9,941 nt of DNA, from the NCBI GenBank assembly GCA_021204635.1, contig JAJPZB010000065.1:1-9941 (forward strand), read 5' to 3'. The translations under genes and the position numbers were made by a program. Positions 6,225 through 9,941 of this stretch are shown here, one piece after another; the first letter of the stretch is position 1; every line of letters starts with the position of its first letter. The DNA comes from Opitutia bacterium. GTDB taxonomy: Bacteria; Verrucomicrobiota; Verrucomicrobiia; Opitutales; UBA953. The notes beneath the pieces were generated by a model, which searched no databases, was not told the DNA's origin, and was given only the letters and a program-made list of their open reading frames with translations.

Positions 6225-7007
6225 ATGGAAATTTTGTTTTTGGGCACGGGAACGTCGCAGGGTGTCCCGATGATCGGGGTCGAGCCAATCGGGTTGGATT
6301 TGGAAAATCCGAAAAACTGGCGCGGGCGCTCGTGCGCACACCTCGTCATCGACGGAGTGCATGTGCAAATAGACGCAGGTCCCGAGTTCCGCATGGCGTG
6401 CCTCAAAAACCGCGTTCCCGCCGTGGATTACTTCTTTCTCACGCACGAGCATTCCGACCACATTCTCGGCATGGACGACCTGCGTAGTTTTTGCGCGATG
6501 CGCGGTGGCCGCGCGATTCCCGTTTATTCGACAAAAAGCGGCGTAAAGCGAGTGCGGACAATCTTTGATTATGGGATTCGCGAAAATTCCGGCGACGGCT
6601 ACATCGCCTTTTCCACGCACGAACTCAAAGCTCCGTTCCGCCTGCCGTCGGGAACTCTCGTCGAATTTGTGATTTTGCCGCACGGAAGGAAAATTCGGAG
6701 CGCCGGCCTCGTTTTTACCGAAAAATGCTCGGGGAAAAGGCTCGCGTACTACACGGATTGCGCGAGTGTCCCCGCCGAAGCTGTCGAACTCGCGCGCGGT
6801 TGCGACATTCTCGTCATCGACGCGCTGCGTCAATGGCCGCACCCGACGCACTTGTCGATCGAGCAGGCGCTGGAAATTTCGCGAGAAATCGGGGCAAAGC
6901 GCACGTTTTTTATCCACATGACCTGGCAGGTCGATCACGAGACCTGGAATGCAAAATTGCCCGCCGGAACAGAATTGGCGTTCGACGGGTTGCGCGTTTT
7001 CGTCTGA
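6225..7007 (+). CDS. PhnP-like metallo-beta-lactamase-fold hydrolase
   Basis: The 260-residue cytoplasmic metal-dependent hydrolase begins with the LGTGTSQGVP strand-loop (6-15) typical of the PhnP/RNase Z-like branch. The metal ligands are clear: THEHSDH with His74, His76, Asp78 and His79, then His153 (LPHG), Asp178 (YYTD), Asp199 (VIDA), His209 (HPTHL) and His231 (FIHMTW). PhnP itself is a cyclic phosphodiesterase in phosphonate breakdown. No phosphonate genes are present here, so the substrate is unknown, with a cyclic nucleotide or phosphodiester as an inference. PhnP relatives usually carry a Cys-rich zinc knuckle just after GTGTSQGVP. Here the segment reads MIGVEPIGLDLEN with no Cys before Cys37, so the extra zinc site is apparently lost. 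There is no Shine-Dalgarno before the ATG. It starts 59 bp after rnpB and probably heads the unit with the LysM, recF and maf genes. Confidence 0.88.
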   Translation: MEILFLGTGTSQGVPMIGVEPIGLDLENPKNWRGRSCAHLVIDGVHVQIDAGPEFRMACLKNRVPAVDYFFLTHEHSDHILGMDDLRSFCAMRGGRAIPVYSTKSGVKRVRTIFDYGIRENSGDGYIAFSTHELKAPFRLPSGTLVEFVILPHGRKIRSAGLVFTEKCSGKRLAYYTDCASVPAEAVELARGCDILVIDALRQWPHPTHLSIEQALEISREIGAKRTFFIHMTWQVDHETWNAKLPAGTELAFDGLRVFV

Positions 7008-7081
7008 TGGCGGCTCCGTTTCAAAAAGAATTGAAAGAGCAGAAGCGTGCGAACATAGTTTCAAGGTAGATTTCCCGCTCG

Positions 7082-7885
7082 ATGAAGAAGCTGTTGTGCA
7101 TTTCCGGTTGCGTCCTTTTGCTTTGCCTTGCCGTCATTTTCGGCGCGGTGAGGGGTTGCGGAAATTCGTTGGTGACGCCGCCGACCGTCGAGACTGATGA
7201 CGAGAATTTCAAGCAGGGGCAATCGCTGTCTGCCGCGCGGCGGGATCGCGAAGCGATGGAGGCATTTTTCAAGGTCGTAAATTCTCGCGAATCCGCGCCG
7301 GAATCGCACCTCGAACTCGGCATAATAAATCTGCGCCAAGGCAATCCGCTCGACGCCATTTTCCACTTCAAACAATACCTGCGCCTCAGCCCCGATTCGC
7401 CGCTCAGCTCGCAGGTTTCAGACCAGATTCGCGCCGCCGAGTTGCTCTATTTGCAAAGCCTGCCCGGGCGGCCGTTCGCTTCGACATCGTCGTCGTCCGC
7501 CATCGAAAACGAATCCGGAAAATATCGGGTCGAAAACGATTCTCTTCGCAAAGAAAACGATTTGTTGAAGCGCGAAATCGCAAATCTCACGAAGAAAAAT
7601 GCAGATCTCGAACAGCGCCTCGGAGCGTCGCCGCCACCTTCGCGCCCGACATCGGGAACTGCCGCCGTGGCGCGGGGAACATCGACGCTCAGCCCGACTG
7701 CGCCCGGACGCCCCGTCGTTCCCGCGACGCACACCGTCGTGCGCGGCGACAGTCTTTCCTCGATAAGCAGCAAGTATTACGGGACGCAGGGGCGCTGGCG
7801 CGACATTTTCAACTACAATCGCGACGTGCTCACATCGCCGAGCGACCTGAAACCGGGGATGGTTTTGAAAATGCCGCCGCGCTAA
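7082..7885 (+). CDS. TPR / coiled-coil / LysM envelope protein
   Basis: This 267-residue product is likely anchored at, or exported through, the inner membrane by an N-terminal hydrophobic segment (about 4-24). Cys26 follows (AVRGC), but the Arg two residues before it makes a lipobox unlikely. Residues about 42-105 form a TPR-like helical repeat (GQSLSAARRDREAMEAFFKV, then LELGIINLRQGNPLDAIFHF). A Glu/Lys/Asn-rich coiled coil spans 146-182, a Ser/Thr/Pro linker 183-214, and a C-terminal LysM domain 216-265 (HTVVRGDSLSSISSKYYG ... DLKPGMVLKMP). LysM binds N-acetylglucosamine-containing glycan, so the protein probably attaches to peptidoglycan through its C-terminus and offers the TPR to partners. 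No catalytic domain is visible. It lies 74 bp after the hydrolase and 47 bp before recF, so co-transcription is likely. Function beyond wall binding is not known. Confidence 0.88.
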   Translation: MKKLLCISGCVLLLCLAVIFGAVRGCGNSLVTPPTVETDDENFKQGQSLSAARRDREAMEAFFKVVNSRESAPESHLELGIINLRQGNPLDAIFHFKQYLRLSPDSPLSSQVSDQIRAAELLYLQSLPGRPFASTSSSSAIENESGKYRVENDSLRKENDLLKREIANLTKKNADLEQRLGASPPPSRPTSGTAAVARGTSTLSPTAPGRPVVPATHTVVRGDSLSSISSKYYGTQGRWRDIFNYNRDVLTSPSDLKPGMVLKMPPR

Positions 7886-7932
7886 AAATTTGCGCGAAAG
7901 CGAAGCGGCATTCCCGCAAGAAATTTTTCACA

Positions 7933-9030
7933 ATGCGGCTCGTCAACCTGCGGCTCTCAAATTTTCGCAACGCGGAATTTGCCGACATCGGCTTTGACGG
8001 AACGCGGATTTTTCTTTTTGGCGAAAACGGGCAGGGCAAGACAAATCTGCTCGAAGCCCTGAGCCTGCTCACCGCCGTGCGCTCGTTCAAAACGCGCGAC
8101 ATTCGCCGCGTCGTCCGCCACGGAGAAAAAATCGCGCAGGTCGCGGTTGAGCTCGAGCACGAGCGCGAGGGCAACACGCGGATAATATTCGGCATTTCAT
8201 CGGCGGGAACAAAGTCGGTCGAACTCGGGACGGGCACGCCGGTCAAAAAAATGAACGAGTTCGTCGGACGCTTTCCCGTCGTCGTGTTTTCGTCTGACGA
8301 CATCATGCTTCTGCGCGGCTCGCCAGGGACGCGCCGCCGCTGGTTCGACGTGATGTTTTCCGCTCTCGACCCTGAGTATCTCGCAAACCTCCAGCGCTAT
8401 TATCGCGCTCTCGAATCTCGGAATAAAATTTTGAAAGATCGCGACAACAATGCCGGCTCCGATTTTTCTTGCAGGGCGTTCGAGAAAATTTTGGCAGAGA
8501 CGGGCGTGTTTCTCGCAGCCGCGCGCGAACGCGAGACGCAGGAACTCAACGCGGAATTTTCCGCCGTCGCAGAGAGAATTTTGGCGACAAACGATGCTGC
8601 GCCGCGATTGTCGTACGTTGGGAATGTCGAGGCGCGCGACGCTCGCTCGTGGGAGCATATTTTCGAGGTTTCGCGGCGGGTCGATAGGCTTTGTGGCGCG
8701 ACGCAGAAGGGGATTCACCGCGACGATTATTTGGTGAAAATTTTTGGCAAAAGCGCGGCGGATTTTGCGTCGGAAGGGCAACAACGCGGCCTCGCCCTCG
8801 CACTCGGGTTAGCGCAACTTTCGCTGTTCCGCAGAAAATCGAAAATCGCCCCTGTGGCGCTTGCAGACGACGTTTTGAGCGAACTCGACCCGCGCCGCCG
8901 CGAGAATTTTTGGCGCGAGGTCGGCGACGATTTGCAGGTTGTCGCGACGGGAACGCAATTGCCGGCAGATGCCGCGAAATGGCAGATTTACTCCGTGAAA
9001 AACGGGAAATACGAAAAATGGGAAAGCTGA
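7933..9030 (+). CDS. recF: DNA replication/repair protein RecF
   Basis: RecF is an SMC-like ATPase that, with RecO and RecR, loads RecA at single-strand gaps. The 365 residues match the family length (about 355-375). The N-terminal LRLSNFRN is followed by Walker A GENGQGKT (30-37) with NLLEAL, the family-typical RSFKTRD (50-56) and GSPGTRRRWFD (129-139). GIHRDDY lies at 260-266, the ABC-type signature ASEGQQRGLALALG at 279-292, and Walker B plus D-loop ALADDVLSELD at 309-319. All ATPase motifs are intact. The start at 7933 sits directly before the conserved first strand, with no Shine-Dalgarno. In many bacteria recF follows dnaA and dnaN. Here those are absent, and recF is sandwiched between a LysM gene and maf, with its 3' end overlapping maf by 13 bp. 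Confidence 0.96.
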   Translation: MRLVNLRLSNFRNAEFADIGFDGTRIFLFGENGQGKTNLLEALSLLTAVRSFKTRDIRRVVRHGEKIAQVAVELEHEREGNTRIIFGISSAGTKSVELGTGTPVKKMNEFVGRFPVVVFSSDDIMLLRGSPGTRRRWFDVMFSALDPEYLANLQRYYRALESRNKILKDRDNNAGSDFSCRAFEKILAETGVFLAAARERETQELNAEFSAVAERILATNDAAPRLSYVGNVEARDARSWEHIFEVSRRVDRLCGATQKGIHRDDYLVKIFGKSAADFASEGQQRGLALALGLAQLSLFRRKSKIAPVALADDVLSELDPRRRENFWREVGDDLQVVATGTQLPADAAKWQIYSVKNGKYEKWES

Positions 9031-9590
9031 GATTCATATTGGCATCGGCGTCGCCTCGGCGGCGGGAATTGCTCGCAAAAGCAGGATTTTCTTTCGAGAC
9101 GCAAGTCGCAAACGTAGACGAAGACGAAGATCCGCGCGGCGACCCGAAAAAGGCTGTCGTGCATAACGCGAGAATAAAGGCGCTCGCCGTCGCGGCAAAA
9201 AATCCTGATGCCCTCGTGCTCGGGGCGGACACGACTGTCGCCCTCGGTGGCAGGGTTTTCAACAAACCCGCCGACCTCGACGAGGCTCGCGAAATGCTGA
9301 AAACCCTCGCCGGAAAAACGCACACCGTTTACACGGGCGTGTGCCTCGCGAACGCGACAAAAGGCGTTCTCGTGGAAAAAATTTTCGCGAGCAGGGTGAC
9401 GTTCAAGCCGCTTTCCGACGCGACAATCTCGCTGTATTTCAAAATCGTAAACCCGCTCGACAAAGCCGGCGCATACGGAATCCAGGAAGGGCGAGACTTG
9501 ATTGTGGAAAAATACGACGAGCCTCTGAGCAACATAATGGGGCTTCCTGTTGAGAAAATTCGCGACGACATCGTGCGCCTTTTGTCGTGA
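9018..9590 (+). CDS. maf: Maf-family nucleoside triphosphate pyrophosphatase
   Basis: The 190-residue cytoplasmic enzyme hydrolyses non-canonical or excess nucleoside triphosphates to the monophosphate and pyrophosphate. Motifs are ASASPRRRELL (9-19, phosphate binding), the catalytic-base region GADTTV (69-74, Asp71), NKP (82-84), YTGV (105-108), DKAGAYGIQ (148-156) and a terminal MGLPVEKI (174-181). The AYGIQ form is that of the dTTP/UTP-specific branch (YhdE type), not the m7GTP branch (YceF type), so dTTP/UTP pyrophosphatase is the likelier activity. The usual ring around the final motif is modified: YDEPLSNIMGLP in place of the common GSYSNVVGLP. The start is the ATG at 9018 inside recF, giving a 13-bp overlap and probable translational coupling. 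The frame stays open further upstream but only over recF-coding sequence. A terminator lies 28 bp after the stop. Confidence 0.93.
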   Translation: MGKLRFILASASPRRRELLAKAGFSFETQVANVDEDEDPRGDPKKAVVHNARIKALAVAAKNPDALVLGADTTVALGGRVFNKPADLDEAREMLKTLAGKTHTVYTGVCLANATKGVLVEKIFASRVTFKPLSDATISLYFKIVNPLDKAGAYGIQEGRDLIVEKYDEPLSNIMGLPVEKIRDDIVRLLS

Positions 9591-9618
9591 ATTTTGGTCG
9601 CCACCGTCCGCCACTAAG

Positions 9619-9660
9619 AAGCCCGCAAACCGCGTTGTTGTCGCAGTTTGCGGGCTTTTT
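9619..9660. terminator. Shared terminator between convergent maf and tRNA-Tyr
   Basis: AAGCCCGCAAAC (9619-9630) and GTTTGCGGGCTT (9646-9657) pair perfectly over 12 bp around a 15-nt loop. TTTTT follows on plus (9656-9660), a strong intrinsic terminator for the operon ending in maf. On minus the same stem ends in CTTCTT, so it could also stop the tRNA-Tyr transcript arriving from the right. A degenerate CCACCG/CCACTAA stretch resembling the end-block repeat lies immediately upstream (9601-9617). Confidence 0.88.
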
Positions 9661-9664
9661 CAAA

Positions 9665-9750
9665 TGGTGGTGGGGGAGGGATTCGAACCCCCGAACAGTA
9701 AACTGAACGGATTTACAGTCCGCGTCCTTTAGCCACTTGGATACCCCACC
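9665..9750 (-). tRNA. tRNA-Tyr (GTA)
   Basis: On the minus strand the acceptor GGTGGGG (9750-9744) pairs with CCCCACC (9675-9669), followed by discriminator A (9668) and an encoded CCA (9667-9665). The anticodon loop CTGTAAA carries GTA (plus-strand TAC at 9714-9716), hence tyrosine. The T-arm holds the standard TTCGAAT loop, with one G-U in its stem. The extra arm is long (CAG paired with CTG around TTTA), as expected of the class II bacterial tRNA-Tyr. With CCA the gene is 86 nt. A weak promoter may lie to the right on minus (TTGCTC, 17 bp, CAGCAT). Confidence 0.97.
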
Positions 9751-9810
9751 AAAAAGGAAGTCCCATGCTGGCTTTTTTCGCCACAAAGAGCAAGCGATTT
9801 CCCAAAGGCT

Positions 9811-9899
9811 CCACCACCAACCCAAGTTCCACCACCGACCCGCGACAATTAGGTCTGTTGCGGCGGGCGGGTTAGTGGTGAGATTTGGGTTGGTGGTGG
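9811..9899. repeat. Long imperfect inverted repeat formed by the repeat units
   Basis: The 33-nt arm 9811-9843 is complementary to 9867-9899 at 28 of 33 positions, around a 23-nt spacer. The outer 15 bp are perfect. It could extrude as a cruciform, or fold as an RNA hairpin if transcribed. It lies about 60 bp upstream of the tRNA-Tyr 5' end. Confidence 0.82.
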
Positions 9900-9941
9900 G
9901 ACTTGGGTTGGTGGTGGGAGGAGTTTGTGGTGGGTTTGTTG
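9811..9941. repeat. Second 13-nt repeat block, C-rich then G-rich
   Basis: Two C-rich units, CCACCACCAACCC (9811-9823) and CCACCACCGACCC (9829-9841), are followed by G-rich units. These are GGGTTAGTGGTGA (9869-9881), GGGTTGGTGGTGG (9887-9899 and 9905-9917) and a decayed GAGTTTGTGGTGG (9921-9933). A further GGGTTTG then runs off the window. Within each orientation the exact units start 18 bp apart (13-nt unit plus about 5-nt spacer). It is the same unit as in 1-180. No gene is visible in it. Confidence 0.88.

Noticed and set aside
6910..6918. Perfect DnaA-box-like TTATCCACA near recF
   Set aside because: It is a single copy inside the hydrolase gene, encoding part of its conserved FFIHM motif, with no companion boxes and no AT-rich unwinding region. 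Not an origin.
5949..7064. 371-codon minus-strand frame over rnpB and the hydrolase
   Set aside because: It spans a structured RNA gene and a conserved plus-strand enzyme with all metal ligands, so it is a chance open frame.
7007..7069. Tiny 20-codon frame starting at an ATG that overlaps the hydrolase stop (TGATG)
   Set aside because: It has no ribosome site and no similarity evidence. It probably reflects ordinary intergenic sequence before the LysM gene.
7905..7927. Small GCGG/CCGC hairpin followed by TTTTT before recF
   Set aside because: The stem is only 4 bp and the T-run is separated from it. Too weak to call a terminator inside an apparent operon.
9665..9675. Resemblance of the repeat's CCACCACCA to the tRNA-Tyr 3' end
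   Set aside because: The shared string is short and C/A-rich, and the repeat lacks any other tRNA feature. Chance is sufficient.

Overview
The window is a compact bacterial chromosome segment of moderately high GC. It carries seven protein genes on the plus strand, an RNase P RNA gene on the plus strand and a tRNA-Tyr gene on the minus strand. The house-keeping content (xerD, rnpB, recF, maf, tRNA-Tyr), a lipoprotein with a classical lipobox and a LysM envelope protein point to a Gram-negative-type chromosome. From memory of similar gene sets I would guess the Verrucomicrobiota/Opitutae neighbourhood, but no single marker here proves it. Apart from one gene, starts lack a convincing Shine-Dalgarno sequence and often have A-rich leaders.

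Layout. 1-180: a block of degenerate copies of a 13-nt repeat, consensus CCACCACCAACCC. 253-1734: an Na+/H+-antiporter or citrate-type membrane transporter. 1788-3254 and 3297-4643: two tandem paralogous serine proteases with the ClpP fold. Both are exported, one with a signal peptide and one as a lipoprotein, and each has a long helical coiled-coil region before the protease domain. They form a likely two-gene operon closed by a hairpin terminator at 4667-4708. 4746-5687: XerD-like recombinase. 5765-6165: type A RNase P RNA with its own candidate promoter. 6225-7007: PhnP-like metallo-beta-lactamase-fold hydrolase. 7082-7885: TPR/coiled-coil/LysM envelope protein. 7933-9030: RecF. 9018-9590: Maf nucleotide pyrophosphatase, overlapping recF. 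The maf and tRNA-Tyr genes converge on a shared hairpin terminator (9619-9660). 9811-9941: a second block of the 13-nt repeat, first in C-rich and then in G-rich orientation, which makes a long imperfect palindrome and runs off the window end.

How the genes work together. The hydrolase-LysM-recF-maf run has short gaps (74 bp, 47 bp, then a 13-bp overlap) and probably forms one transcription unit with mixed roles: nucleotide or phosphodiester metabolism, envelope, and DNA repair. The most unusual content is the pair of exported ClpP-type proteases, which have intact Ser-His-Asp triads, coiled-coil arms and a shared C-terminal tail but no adjacent ATPase. The second is the 13-nt repeat family in the blocks at both ends of the window, whose G-rich strand could fold into a two-tetrad quadruplex within a single unit.
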